Shown here piece by piece: positions 30,044 to 38,780 of a DNA stretch of 64,000 nt. This DNA is from Jannaschia formosa (lineage in GTDB: Bacteria; Pseudomonadota; Alphaproteobacteria; Rhodobacterales; Rhodobacteraceae). The first letter of the stretch is position 1. Each line of letters opens with the position of its first letter. The stretch spans positions 310,001 through 374,000 of the forward strand of contig NZ_QPLJ01000001.1 in the NCBI RefSeq assembly GCF_003340555.1. The letters run 5' to 3'. A model generated the notes under the pieces. It made no database searches and had not been told where the DNA came from. It saw only the letters and a program-made list of their open reading frames with translations. The translations under genes and the position numbers were made by a program.

Positions 30044-31831
30044 TCATGCCAGGTCCCCGCCGGCCATCTTGCGCGCATAGCCCCGAGGCGTGAACATCCG
30101 CACCCCGTCCGGCGTCTTCACGGTCCGCGTCTGCGACGAACCGACCAGCACCGTGGTCAGCATGTCGACCTCGTCCACCGCCAGCGCGTCCAGCCGGCGC
30201 AGCCGCAGGGACTCCTCCGGCCGCCCGAGCGACGAGGCCAGCAGGACCGGCGTGCCGGCGGGGCGGTGGCGCAGCAGGATGTCCCGCGCCTCGGCCAGCA
30301 GCGTGCGGCGACGGCGCGAAACGGGATTGTAGAAGGCGATCACGAAATCGCCTTCGGCGGCGGCGGTCACGCGGCGGACGATGTCCTCGCGCGGGGTCAG
30401 CAGGTCCGACAGCGAGATGGCGCAGAAATCGTGTCCCAGCGGGGCGCCGATCCGGGCGGCGGCGGCCTGCAGCGCGCTGATGCCGGGCGTCGCGAGGACC
30501 TCGACCCGGCGCGCGGCGGGCGAGACGGCGGAGAGATCCGAGGGGTCGCGCGCCAGCAGCTCGTAGACCAGCGCGCCCATCGCGTAGATCCCCGCGTCGC
30601 CGGAGCAGATCAGCGCCACGTTGCGCCCTTCGCCCGCCCGCTCCAGCGCGTGGCGGCAGCGGTCCTCCTCCCCGCCCAGCGGGAAGTCCGCGCGCGCCTT
30701 GCCCGCGGCGAGCGGCCCCAGCAGGTCGATATAGAGGCCGTAGCCGACCAGTTCCTCGGCCTCCTGGACCAGCCGCGACGCCTCGGGCGCGCGCCAGGCG
30801 GCCTGTCCGGGGCCAAGGGAGACGATGGAGAGCCGCCCGCGTCCGCGCCCCTTCGGCGCGGTGATGGGGTCGGCCGCACGGGCCAGGGCGGCGGTGGTCA
30901 TGGCCGTCTTGCGCTTGGGGTGGACCAGCACCCCGCCCGCGACTGCCAGGGCGGCGGCCTCGGCGACCGAGGGCGTGCCGATCTCGGCGCGCACGACCTC
31001 CGACGGGTTCGGGACCTCGATTGCCGCCAGCTCCGGCGGCGCGAAGGCCCGCAGCGGCCGCCCCAGCCGCGCCGCGACGGCGTGCATCGCGGGCTCGTCC
31101 AGCTTCAGATCGACGGTCGCCACCGCGGCGACGGCGCCCGGCGCCACGCCCGCCTCGGCCAGCACCGCCTGCGCGTTCTCCCACAGCTCCTCGGGGTCGG
31201 CGTCCCGCGCGCAGCCGAGGCCCAGCACATGCCGCATCGGGTGGTAGACCAGCCGCGCGGGATCCCCCTCGGCCGGGGCCTCCGTGCCGAGGATCTCGAC
31301 GGAACCGCCAGCAGGCAGGTCGAAGGGCAACTCCCCCGCGATCCGCGCTCCGCCGCCCTGCAGCAGCGACGCCATGACGGGTTTCGCGTGCTCCGGGTTC
31401 GCCAGCGCCCAGCCGGCGGGCGGCTCGTCGAGAGCCACGCCCAGCGCCACGTCGCCGGCCGTCGTGACGGCGGCGGTCGCGCCCAGAGCCTCGGCGATGC
31501 GGCGCGCCAGCCGGTTGGCGCCACGGTGGCCGCCGAGCAGCGGGACGACGACGGCGCCGTCGTCCGAGACCGACAGGACCGGCGGCTCGGCCGTCTTGTC
31601 GGACAGCAGAGGCGCGACGGCGCGGATCAGGATACCCGCCGCGCAGACGCCGACGACCGCGTGACCCGCGGCGAACAGGTCACGGGCATGGGCCAGCGCG
31701 TCGGGGAAGGTGATCTCGGCCTGCGTCCGCCCGGCCCGCCCGTGCAGGGGGCAGCCCAGCGCCTCGGCGACGCGGCGGGCGGTGGGTTCCCCGGCGGCGC
31801 TCAGGGCGAGGACGATGGGGGTCAGAGCCAC
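30044..31831 (-). CDS. cobJ: CbiG-CobJ fusion: cobalamin protein CbiG plus precorrin-3B C17-methyltransferase
   Basis: A 595-residue fusion. Residues about 1-325 are CbiG-like: the central GGHRGANRLARRIAEALGA (100-118) and a C-terminal CobE/CbiG domain with LGLGCARDADPEEL and AVATVDLKLDEPAM. Residues about 334-595 are the CobJ methylase (LSIVSLGPGQ, VALICSGDAGIYAMG, TPGISALQAAAARIGAPLGH, FYNPVSRRRRT). CobJ methylates C-17 with ring contraction; CbiG opens the lactone in the anaerobic route. Start is a GTG at 31831 overlapping the cobI stop by ten bases. One or both CbiG activities may be vestigial; I cannot tell by eye. Confidence 0.93.
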   Translation of the reverse strand: MALTPIVLALSAAGEPTARRVAEALGCPLHGRAGRTQAEITFPDALAHARDLFAAGHAVVGVCAAGILIRAVAPLLSDKTAEPPVLSVSDDGAVVVPLLGGHRGANRLARRIAEALGATAAVTTAGDVALGVALDEPPAGWALANPEHAKPVMASLLQGGGARIAGELPFDLPAGGSVEILGTEAPAEGDPARLVYHPMRHVLGLGCARDADPEELWENAQAVLAEAGVAPGAVAAVATVDLKLDEPAMHAVAARLGRPLRAFAPPELAAIEVPNPSEVVRAEIGTPSVAEAAALAVAGGVLVHPKRKTAMTTAALARAADPITAPKGRGRGRLSIVSLGPGQAAWRAPEASRLVQEAEELVGYGLYIDLLGPLAAGKARADFPLGGEEDRCRHALERAGEGRNVALICSGDAGIYAMGALVYELLARDPSDLSAVSPAARRVEVLATPGISALQAAAARIGAPLGHDFCAISLSDLLTPREDIVRRVTAAAEGDFVIAFYNPVSRRRRTLLAEARDILLRHRPAGTPVLLASSLGRPEESLRLRRLDALAVDEVDMLTTVLVGSSQTRTVKTPDGVRMFTPRGYARKMAGGDLA

Positions 31832-32523
31832 GGATCGGCCCCTTTCGCGATCAGGATCATGGAGAAATAGGGCGCCGCCTCGGGCGCCTCGGCCAGCGGC
31901 AGCACCCGCTCCGCCCCCATCGTCGCGCGCTCGACATAAGTGGCGCGGGCGGTGAGCCCTTCGGCGTCGAGCAGCGCGCGCAGGCGCGGCAGGTGGCGGC
32001 CGACCTTCATGCAGACGACGGTATCGGCCGCGCGCAGATGCGCGCGCAGCGCCGCGTCGGGCAGCGGGCCGGGCAGCACCGTCATCACCTCGTTGCGCGC
32101 GGCGAGCGGCATCGCGGCCCGTGCGGCGCAGGCGGTCAGCGACGTGACCCCGGGCGTGATCTCGACCGGGTAGCGGGGACTGAGCCGCGCGAAGAGATAC
32201 ATGAAGGAGCCGTAGAAGAACGGGTCTCCCTCGCAGAGGCAGACGACGTCGCGCCCCGCATCCAGCGCCGCCGCAATCCGCTCGGCGCCTGCATCGTAGG
32301 CCGCCTGCGCCGGTTCACGTGCCGTCGTCATGGGGATGTCCATGACGATCTCCTGCGTGCCCGGCGGGATCAGGTCGGCGGCGATGGCCCGGGCAAGGCT
32401 GTCGCCCCCGGCCAGCGCCGGATAGGCCACGACCTCCGCCGCCTCGATCAGGCGGGCGGCGCGGCGGGTGATGAGCTCCGGGTCGCCGGGGCCGAGCCCG
32501 ACGCCGTGCAGCGTTCCGGTCAT
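31822..32523 (-). CDS. cobI: Precorrin-2 C20-methyltransferase CobI
   Basis: Methylates C-20 of precorrin-2, using SAM. The 233-residue protein has HGVGLGPGDPELITRRAARL, VVCLCEGDPFFYGSFMYL, ITPGVTSLTACAARA and CMKVGRHLPRLRALL, all typical of CobI/CbiL. I start at the ATG at 32523 because it gives the family N-terminus and overlaps the cobL stop by four bases (ATGA); the longer reading to 32964 overlaps cobL. A coupled run cobL-cobI-cobJ follows from the overlaps. Confidence 0.95.
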   Translation of the reverse strand: MTGTLHGVGLGPGDPELITRRAARLIEAAEVVAYPALAGGDSLARAIAADLIPPGTQEIVMDIPMTTAREPAQAAYDAGAERIAAALDAGRDVVCLCEGDPFFYGSFMYLFARLSPRYPVEITPGVTSLTACAARAAMPLAARNEVMTVLPGPLPDAALRAHLRAADTVVCMKVGRHLPRLRALLDAEGLTARATYVERATMGAERVLPLAEAPEAAPYFSMILIAKGADPWL

Positions 32524-33725
32524 CGCTTGACCAGCGAATATTGCGTCACCGGCATCGACGCGCGCCAGCCGCGGAAGCGGCCCACCGGCTCGGCCCGGTC
32601 GACCGAGAGGCGCACGAGGTCGCCGCCATGCTTCGCGTGCAGCGCAAAGAGCAGGCTTTCCGATTCCAGCGTGACCGCGTTGGCGACCAATCGGCCCAGC
32701 GGGCGGAGCGCCGTCCAGGCCGCATCGAAGACCGGTTCGCCGAGGCCGCCGCCGATGAAGACGGCGTCCGGCGGCTCCAGCCCGTCCAGCACCGCAGGCG
32801 CCTCGCCCTCGCGCAGGTCGAGGCGCGGCGCGCCCAGCGCCAGCGCGTTCTCGGCCGCCATGGCGCGGCGGTCGGCGCGCGGCTCGATCCCGATGGCGCG
32901 GGCAGAGCGGGCGGCCCGCATCCACTCGATCGCGACCGAGCCCGATCCGGTGCCGATATCCCACAGCAGCGCCCCGCGCATCGGCATCAGCTTGGCCAGG
33001 GTGGCGGCGCGCACCTCGCGCTTGGTCATCGTGCCGTCGCTGCGGAACAGCGCATCGTCGAGACCGGGCACCCGCGGCAGCAGCGCCGCGTCCGGCGCGG
33101 CGACGCAGTCGACGGCGAGCGTGTTGAAGGCGGGCACCTCGTGGTTCCAGCTTTCGGCGATGCCGTCGAAGCGTGCTTCGTCGGGTCCGCCCATGTTCGC
33201 GAGCACCGTCATCCGCGAGGCGCCGAAGCCGCGCTCGGCCAGGAATCTGGCGATCCGCCTCGGCGTCTCCGCCCCCGTGGTCAGGATCAGCAGCCGCGCG
33301 TCGGGCTGGATGAAGGCGATCATCTGCTCGACCGGACGGCCGTGCACCGTCAGCGTCTCGAGGTCCGCCATCGACCAGCCCATCCGCGCGGCGGCGAGCT
33401 GGAAGGCCGAGAGCTGCGGGTGATAGGCGATCTCTCGCGGCGGGATCGCGCGACCGATCCGCGCGCCGACCGAGAACCAGAGCGGATCTCCGGTGGCAAG
33501 CACGACGACGCGGCGGCCCTTCAGCGAGCGGAGCGTCGAGATGAGCGCGTCGAACGGGTGCGGCCAGGCGAGGCGCTCGGCGGCGATGCTCTCGGACAGC
33601 GAATGGTGGCGGTCGCCGCCGACGATCACCTCGGCGGTCTCGACCACGGTCCGGGCGGCGGGCGAGAGGCCGCCCAGCCCGTCCTCGCCGATCCCGACGA
33701 TGTGCAGCCAGGGCGCGTCAGGCAT
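32520..33725 (-). CDS. cobL: Precorrin-6Y C5,15-methyltransferase (decarboxylating) CobL
   Basis: Methylates C-5 and C-15 and removes the ring-C acetate carboxyl. The 401-residue protein joins a CbiE-like domain (about 1-200: [47 protein letters not shown]) to a CbiT-like Rossmann methylase (about 225-401: TKREVRAATLAKL, LLWDIGTGSGSVAIEWMRA). The ATG at 33725 fits the family; an upstream ATG at 33833 would translate the palindromic element R5, so I reject it. It is followed by cobI with a four-base overlap. Confidence 0.95.
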   Translation of the reverse strand: MPDAPWLHIVGIGEDGLGGLSPAARTVVETAEVIVGGDRHHSLSESIAAERLAWPHPFDALISTLRSLKGRRVVVLATGDPLWFSVGARIGRAIPPREIAYHPQLSAFQLAAARMGWSMADLETLTVHGRPVEQMIAFIQPDARLLILTTGAETPRRIARFLAERGFGASRMTVLANMGGPDEARFDGIAESWNHEVPAFNTLAVDCVAAPDAALLPRVPGLDDALFRSDGTMTKREVRAATLAKLMPMRGALLWDIGTGSGSVAIEWMRAARSARAIGIEPRADRRAMAAENALALGAPRLDLREGEAPAVLDGLEPPDAVFIGGGLGEPVFDAAWTALRPLGRLVANAVTLESESLLFALHAKHGGDLVRLSVDRAEPVGRFRGWRASMPVTQYSLVKR

Positions 33726-33780
33726 CGCGCGCTCCCGCGGGGGTCTGACTGGATGGGCGTTGCACTCTGACCGAAGCGTC

Positions 33781-33840
33781 GAGGGGGGCTCCGCCCCCGG
33801 CCTTCGGCCTCCCCCGGCATATTTCCGGAGCATCGAAGGC
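33781..33840 (+). repeat. Palindromic element, copy R5 (A-type tail), inside the cob operon
   Basis: GGGGGGC-TCC-GCCCCC (hairpin 1), GGCC-TTC-GGCC (hairpin 2), CCCCCGGCATATTT, then tail CCGGAGCATCGAAGG. A complete, well-kept copy between cobH and cobL. It may create a processing or attenuation point within the operon mRNA. Confidence 0.85.
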
Positions 33841-33869
33841 GCATGGGCGCGCGTCGGAGTAGACTTCCG

Positions 33870-34502
33870 TCACTGCATGCCCCCCGCGGCCAGCAGAGCC
33901 AGCGCGTTCACCGCGGCCGAGGCCATGGCCGACCCGCCGCGCCGTCCGCGCAGGGTGACGAAGGGCGTGGCCCGGGGGTTCGCCGCAAGCTCCGCCTTCG
34001 ACTCGGCGGCGCCGACGAAGCCCACGGGGAAGGCGAGGATCGCCGCGGGCCGGGGCGCCCCCTCGTCCAGCCGTTCCAGCAGCCGGAAGAGGGCCGTGGG
34101 CGCATTGCCTATGGCGACGATCGCGCCGCCCATGTCCCACAGGTCCACGGCCGCGGCGGAGCGGGTCGTGCCCCCCTTTGCGGCGAGATCGGGCGTGCGC
34201 GGGTCGTTCAGCGTGCAGCGGATCTTGGTCGCGGCAGGCAGCAGGCGCCGGGTGATGCCCGAGGCGACCATCTCGCAATCGGCATAGACCGGCGCGCCCG
34301 CCTGCAGCGCCGCCTTGGCCGATCCGGTCACGTCCGGCGAATAGGCCAGCCGGTCCGCGATCTCGATCATGCCGCAGGCGTGGATGACCCGGACAGCAAG
34401 CTCGGCCATCTCCGGCGGGAAACGGTCGAGATTCGCCTCGGCCCGCACCGTCGCGAAGGAGGCGGCATAGATGGCCGCCGGGTCGCGTTCGTAGGGCCTC
34501 AC
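33870..34502 (-). CDS. cobH: Precorrin-8X methylmutase CobH
   Basis: Moves a methyl group from C-11 to C-12 to give hydrogenobyrinate. The 210-residue protein has AVRVIHACGMIEIADRLAYS with the expected catalytic His, PVYADCEMVASGITRR, and AIGNAPTALFRLLERLDEG. The frame opens with GTG at 34502 (MRPYERDPAAIY...), which matches the usual N-terminus. It follows cbiX by 63 bases and is separated from cobL by about 145 bases containing element R5. Confidence 0.95.
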   Translation of the reverse strand: MRPYERDPAAIYAASFATVRAEANLDRFPPEMAELAVRVIHACGMIEIADRLAYSPDVTGSAKAALQAGAPVYADCEMVASGITRRLLPAATKIRCTLNDPRTPDLAAKGGTTRSAAAVDLWDMGGAIVAIGNAPTALFRLLERLDEGAPRPAAILAFPVGFVGAAESKAELAANPRATPFVTLRGRRGGSAMASAAVNALALLAAGGMQ

Positions 34503-34565
34503 CTCGGGACCGTGAACGTTTTGGCAACATTTGGCCCATAGAACCGGGGGGCGCAGGCGGTCATG

Positions 34566-35792
34566 TCAGCCCCTCGCGGTCCGGCGTGCAGACTCCGGCC
34601 CGTGCGGGTGGTCGGCATGGGGATAGGTCGGGTGATGATGGTCGTGGTGATGAGCGTGGCCGCCGCCGTGGTGATGGGTATGGTGGTGATGAGTGTGGGC
34701 CGCCTGCGCGCCCAACCGGCAAAGGCCGGTGCAGAACGTGTCGCACAGGGTGCAGTCCGCCACGTTCGACCCGGGGGCGGAGGCGCCCTGCCCCTCGACA
34801 TGGTGGTGATGCGACTCCTGCACCGCGCCGACCTCCGATTCGAAGCCCAGCACCTGCACGCGGTACTTGCAGGTCACGCAGGTCGGCGGCGGCACCTCGC
34901 CGAAGGCGGGATGCTGGCGGTCCTCGGGACGGATATGGACATGCCGCCCCCCCTCCAGCGCCAGTACCTGTTCACGATAGGCGCAGAGGCCGCAATTGGG
35001 CGGAGGGATCGCGCCGGCCTGCTCGCGCACGCGCTCGGCGAAGGTGGCGAGGACGCCGTCATGGTCGCCGAGATAGCCGGCCTTGAGGAACTCGATCTCC
35101 GGATGCTCGGCGGCGACGCGGTCGGTGAAGCCGTAGATCCGGTCGATCAGGATGCCGCTGAACAGGAAGTAGGGAAACACCACGATCCGCCGGTAGCCCA
35201 GCTTTGCCGCATGTTGCAGGCAGGGCTCCACCAGCGGGAAGGTCACGCCGCTGAAGCCGACCTCCAGCCAGCCAGTGCCCAGCCCCTCGTGCAGCATCCG
35301 CGCGATCTTGGCGACATTGCCGTTGGCGTCCGGGTCCGAGGCGCCGCGCCCGATCACCACGAGGCAGGTCTCGTGCAGGGGGACCTCCGACGACGCAGCG
35401 TCCAGCGCCGCACGGATGCGGGCGGCGGCGGCGGCCAGCATTTTCGGGTCGACGCCAAGCTCGCGCCCGTAGCGGATGTCGAGCCCGTGCTGCGCGGCAT
35501 AAGCGTTCAGCACCGTCGGGATATCGTTCTTGGCATGCATCGCGGCGAACAGCATCCCGGGCACGGCGAGGATGCGCGTGCAGCCCTTCTCGCGCAGCCG
35601 GTCCAGCCCGTCGCGAATCACCGGGTTGGCGAATTCGAGATAGCCGTATTCGACCTCCCAGTCGGGCGGCAGCAGCGGCGGCAGCTTCTGCGCCAGGGTC
35701 GCGAACTCGTCGACCGCGGATTGGGAGCGGCTGCCATGGCCGCAGATCATGACGCCGGTCCTGGTCCCTTCGGCCTCGGAGGCGTCCTTCAT
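34566..35792 (-). CDS. cbiX: Sirohydrochlorin cobaltochelatase CbiX, long form with Cys motifs and His-rich tail
   Basis: Inserts cobalt into the tetrapyrrole early in the cobalt-early route. Of 408 residues, about 1-260 form the two-lobed chelatase: VMICGHGSRSQSAVDEF with likely catalytic His19, VVIGRGASDPDANGNVAKIA (146-165), GFSGVTFPLVEPCLQHA (179-195). The tail has a duplicated motif PPPxCxxCxYRxQVLxxE (263-280 and 302-319), a Cys cluster C347-xx-C350-xxx-C354-xxx-C358, and a His-rich run from 366 to 397 with about 20 His. Other CbiX proteins carry an Fe-S site and a His-rich stretch; the repeated motif may bind Fe-S or metal. ATGA overlap with the gene upstream. Confidence 0.92.
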   Translation of the reverse strand: MKDASEAEGTRTGVMICGHGSRSQSAVDEFATLAQKLPPLLPPDWEVEYGYLEFANPVIRDGLDRLREKGCTRILAVPGMLFAAMHAKNDIPTVLNAYAAQHGLDIRYGRELGVDPKMLAAAAARIRAALDAASSEVPLHETCLVVIGRGASDPDANGNVAKIARMLHEGLGTGWLEVGFSGVTFPLVEPCLQHAAKLGYRRIVVFPYFLFSGILIDRIYGFTDRVAAEHPEIEFLKAGYLGDHDGVLATFAERVREQAGAIPPPNCGLCAYREQVLALEGGRHVHIRPEDRQHPAFGEVPPPTCVTCKYRVQVLGFESEVGAVQESHHHHVEGQGASAPGSNVADCTLCDTFCTGLCRLGAQAAHTHHHHTHHHGGGHAHHHDHHHPTYPHADHPHGPESARRTARG

Positions 35793-36007
35793 GCCTGCGC
35801 CTTTTCGGGCGCGTCGGCTTCGGCCTCGGGCTCGGCGGGCTCCTCCGTCTTGCGACGGCCCTTGACCCAGGCGATCGCCGCCGCGCCCGCGATGGCGCCG
35901 AGGCTCGCGCCCAGGACCCAGTGGTCGTGGCCCGCCATCTCTCCGAAATGGCCGGTATGGGCGCGCGCCGGGGCGGCCAGGACGAGAAGGGGCAGGAGAC
36001 AGCGCAT
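35789..36007 (-). CDS. Small DUF6732-like membrane protein at the head of the cob cluster
   Basis: A 72-residue protein with a signal peptide (MRCLLPLLVLAAPARA), a short His-containing exposed part (HTGHFGEMAGHDHWV), one membrane helix (LGASLGAIAGAAAIAWV) and a charged tail. It resembles the small family I know as DUF6732 in Rhodobacteraceae. The His cluster could bind a metal such as cobalt, which would suit its overlap with cbiX, but this is inference. The ATG at 36007 has CGAGG eight bases before it; an in-frame ATG at 36022 is possible. Confidence 0.7.
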   Translation of the reverse strand: MRCLLPLLVLAAPARAHTGHFGEMAGHDHWVLGASLGAIAGAAAIAWVKGRRKTEEPAEPEAEADAPEKAQA

Positions 36008-36202
36008 GATCGGACCTCGCATGGGGGCACCCTCGGTCGAGGCCGGTCCGGAAGACGATGCCGCCGCTTCGCCCCCGGTCTGGGTCGGCGCGTGGGAGGC
36101 CACCTGTCCGGCCCCGTCGGGGGCGTCGTCGCTCCGAGGGCTAGCGCGGGCGGGGGGGCGGGCGCAACGGCCTTTGCGGCATGGCGCGGCCCCGACGCGA
36201 CC

Positions 36203-36952
36203 TCAGGTCGCGGGCAGGCCGATCCGGCCGATCCCCGGCAGCTTCAGCGCCGGGTGCAGGATATCGACGCCGAAGACCTGTCCCAGCAGGTGCAGCTCCA
36301 GCCCCGCGCGGGGCCCGGCCGAGAAGCCGACGAGGCCCGACCAGCTGACATGCAGGTCGCCGCCCGCGTCTCGCAGCGCCGTCGCCCCCGGGCCCGTGAA
36401 ATCGCGTCCGACCGCGTGCGGCGGCAGGGTCAGCCCAATCCCGGGCACCTCCCGCAGGATATGGGCGACGAAGGTGTTGGAGTTCGGACCCGGCCAGATC
36501 ACGTAGTCGCCGCGCCCCGACCAGGGGTAACCGGCGATGGCCGCCTCGACCTCGGGGATGAGCGCGGCGGCGGCCTCCCCGGTGACCGATCCGACGATCT
36601 CCGGCGTGTTCGAATACCACCGCGCATCGGGCGCATAGGCGTCCCGGCGGACGGGCGCGCCCCAGCCGACCACCTCGGCGCGGGTCCAGGACCCCGCGCC
36701 CTCGCCCTTGAGGACGATCCAGGAATGCACAGAAACCGCGCCCTTGGCCCCGCCGGTCCGCGCGGCAAGCACATGAATCGCCGCGCCGGGCACCTCGGCC
36801 GCGGTCGGAAGGACGCCCGAAGGCCCCCAGTCCGCCGCCCGCCACGACCCGGGCCGGTCCTGCAGCGACCACCAGACGCCGGAGATCGCGACCGGAACGA
36901 CGAAGAGCAGCCCGAACAGGCTGAGCGGCCAGAGAAGCAGGAGGCGGATCAT
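36203..36952 (-). CDS. DUF3750 family protein
   Basis: A 249-residue protein with one N-terminal membrane helix (LLLLWPLSLFGLLFVVPVAIS) and an exported DUF3750 domain: SVHSWIVLKGEG, WYSNTPEIVGSVTG, and WPGPNSNTFVAHILREVPG. The NSNTFV stretch and the central His/Cys-free layout recall papain-like transfer enzymes, but activity is unknown. The ATG at 36952 with GAGGCGGG upstream is chosen; the ATG at 36988 adds 12 residues. It stands alone between the cob cluster and the HIT gene. Confidence 0.85.
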   Translation of the reverse strand: MIRLLLLWPLSLFGLLFVVPVAISGVWWSLQDRPGSWRAADWGPSGVLPTAAEVPGAAIHVLAARTGGAKGAVSVHSWIVLKGEGAGSWTRAEVVGWGAPVRRDAYAPDARWYSNTPEIVGSVTGEAAAALIPEVEAAIAGYPWSGRGDYVIWPGPNSNTFVAHILREVPGIGLTLPPHAVGRDFTGPGATALRDAGGDLHVSWSGLVGFSAGPRAGLELHLLGQVFGVDILHPALKLPGIGRIGLPAT

Positions 36953-37015
36953 CCCGCCTCTATGCCCGCCTTTCCGCGCGCAGGCCATGCACGCGCGCGT
37001 GAAGCGGGCGCCGCC

Positions 37016-37396
37016 TCAGTCCATCTTCGACAGGATGCGCCCCAGCGGCCGCCCGCCGATCAGGTGCATGTGGAAATGCGGCACCTCCTGCACGGCATGC
37101 TCGCCCGCGTTGGTCAGCGCGCGAAAGCCGGGGGATGCATCCGCGGTAATGCCCTTCTCCTTGCAGATGGCGGCGCAGGTGCGCGTGAAATCGACGATCT
37201 CCGCCTCCGAGGCCTCGGCGCAGAAATGGTCGTAGGTGACGTAGGCGCCCTTCGGGATGACCAGCACATGGACCGGCGCCTGGGGGTGCAGGTCATTGAA
37301 GGCGAGCGTGTGCTCGGTCTCCATCACGGTGTCGTTCGGGATCTCGCCGCGCAGGATGCGCGCGAAGACGTTCTGATCGTCGTAGGTATAGGCCAT
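37016..37396 (-). CDS. HIT (histidine triad) family protein, HinT-like
   Basis: A 126-residue nucleotide-binding hydrolase of the HIT family, with the triad motif HFHMHLIGG (H-x-H-x-H) near residue 108 and the HinT-like HPQAPVHVLVIPKG in the middle. Family members hydrolyse AMP-lysine or phosphoramidates. It is cytosolic. GGAGCCGCC precedes the ATG. It lies downstream of the P450 gene on the same strand, with 58 bases between. Confidence 0.93.
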   Translation of the reverse strand: MAYTYDDQNVFARILRGEIPNDTVMETEHTLAFNDLHPQAPVHVLVIPKGAYVTYDHFCAEASEAEIVDFTRTCAAICKEKGITADASPGFRALTNAGEHAVQEVPHFHMHLIGGRPLGRILSKMD

Positions 37397-37454
37397 GGCG
37401 GCTCCTGTCCGTGGGTCGCGCGGAGCATAGTGCCCGCGCCGCCCGGGGTGAAGG

Positions 37455-38597
37455 TCAGCCGAGCCGCGCCGAAAGCCGGGTGAAGCCGCGGAACCGGATA
37501 CGGGCGGCGCGTTCGGTCCCGGTGATCCGGTAGCGGGGATGGCGCGCGAGGAAGCGGGCGAGCGCCACCCGCCCCTCCATCCGCGCCAGCGTCAGGCCGA
37601 TGCAGACATGCGGCCCGGCCGCGAAGGCAAGGTGGCGCGCCGGCCGGCCAGGGCGCAGCGCGTCGGGCGCCTCGAAGACCGAGGGATCCCGATTCGCCGC
37701 GCCGATGCAGAGATGCAGGTCCGTCCCCGGCGCGATCTCCAGCCCGGCAAGCTCCACCGCCCGGGTCGTCTGGCGGTTTCCCAGCTGGTTCGGGCTCTCC
37801 ATCCGCAGCACCTCCTCGACCAGGGCGGCGGTGTCGGCGCCCCGCGCCGCCTCGTGGCGGTCGAGCAGCCAGAGCGCGTTGCCGATCAGGTTGGTCGTCG
37901 TCTCGTGGCCCGCGTTCAGGATGAAGATGCAATTGTGCAGAAGCTCCGCCTCCGACAGGTCCGGGTCGGCGACGAGCCGGGTCAGCACGTCGGTCTCGGG
38001 GTCGCCGGGCGCGGCGCGGCGGCGGGCGACGAGATCGCGCAGATAGGCGAGGAACTCCTCCACCGCCGCGTTGCCCTCGGCCAGCCGCGCCGCCCCCGGC
38101 GCGGGCTCCAATGCGCCCAGGATGGCGAGCGACCAGCCCCGAAGCGGCCCGCGCTCGGCCCGGGGCACGTCGAGCAGGTCGCCGATCACCTCGACCGGGA
38201 TGGCGGCGGCGAAATCGCCGACGAGGTCCGGCTCGGACCCAAGCCCGTCCAGCAGCCCGTCCACCAGCGCCTCCAGCCGCGGCAGCAGCCGCGTCAGCGC
38301 CCGCGGCGTCAGCGCCCCGGTCAGCACGCGCCGCACCCGTCCGTGCAGCGGTGGGTCGTTGAAGACGAGCGACGTCGTGTGATGCGCGTAAAGCGGGCTG
38401 TCCCCGAACTTGGGAGCGAAGACCTCCTTCTTGTCGGAGCGGAAGGTTGCCGGATCCTTGTAGATCGCCTCCAGGTCGGCGTGGCGCCCCAGCAGGACCG
38501 AACCGTCGGGCTGCCGCACCGCCCCCGCCTCGCGCAGCGCGGCGTAATGCGGCCAGGGATCGTCATGGAAGCCCGAAGGCAGGTCGGTCAGGATCAT
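37455..38597 (-). CDS. Cytochrome P450
   Basis: A 380-residue soluble bacterial P450. Marks: I-helix [15 protein letters not shown], ExxR-type helix [10 protein letters not shown], and the heme-ligand loop [19 protein letters not shown] with the axial Cys. No ferredoxin or reductase gene is next to it, so redox partners and substrate cannot be told. R6 lies just upstream of its start, between it and slyX. Confidence 0.95.
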   Translation of the reverse strand: MILTDLPSGFHDDPWPHYAALREAGAVRQPDGSVLLGRHADLEAIYKDPATFRSDKKEVFAPKFGDSPLYAHHTTSLVFNDPPLHGRVRRVLTGALTPRALTRLLPRLEALVDGLLDGLGSEPDLVGDFAAAIPVEVIGDLLDVPRAERGPLRGWSLAILGALEPAPGAARLAEGNAAVEEFLAYLRDLVARRRAAPGDPETDVLTRLVADPDLSEAELLHNCIFILNAGHETTTNLIGNALWLLDRHEAARGADTAALVEEVLRMESPNQLGNRQTTRAVELAGLEIAPGTDLHLCIGAANRDPSVFEAPDALRPGRPARHLAFAAGPHVCIGLTLARMEGRVALARFLARHPRYRITGTERAARIRFRGFTRLSARLG

Positions 38598-38639
38598 GGC
38601 CGGACCATGCGGCCCGGGCCGGGAAGCGTCAATCGCCCC

Positions 38640-38702
38640 TCATCTCGCTTCAAATACCTCGGGGGAATCGCCCGCAGGGCGATGGGGGCAGAGCCCCCTC
38701 CG
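38640..38702 (-). repeat. Palindromic element, copy R6 (C-type tail)
   Basis: TCATCTCGCTTC tail, AAATACCTCGGGGG, ATCGCCC-GCA-GGGCGAT (hairpin 2), GGGGGC-AGA-GCCCCC (hairpin 1). The most regular copy in the window, between slyX and the P450 gene. The remaining bases up to 38780 show nothing further. Confidence 0.88.
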
Positions 38703-38780
38703 CCGCCGCCGCAAAGCGGGCCGAGGGACGAACAGCCTGCCATCTCCCGGCGCCCCGCCGGTTGGACGTCTGCTGCCCCC

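Noticed and set aside
33726-33833. Upstream ATG extension of cobL
   Set aside because: The added residues (MLRKYAGGGRRPGAEPP and on) are a translation of palindromic element R5, and the family N-terminus begins at 33725.
34620-34720. CA/TG-rich low-complexity tract resembling a simple repeat
   Set aside because: It is the coding sequence of the His-rich tail of CbiX, not a separate repeat.
36008-36180. Cobalamin riboswitch ahead of the cob cluster
   Set aside because: I looked for the B12 box (GCCACTG and the CCAGGAGACCTGCC-type segment) on both strands and found no convincing match.
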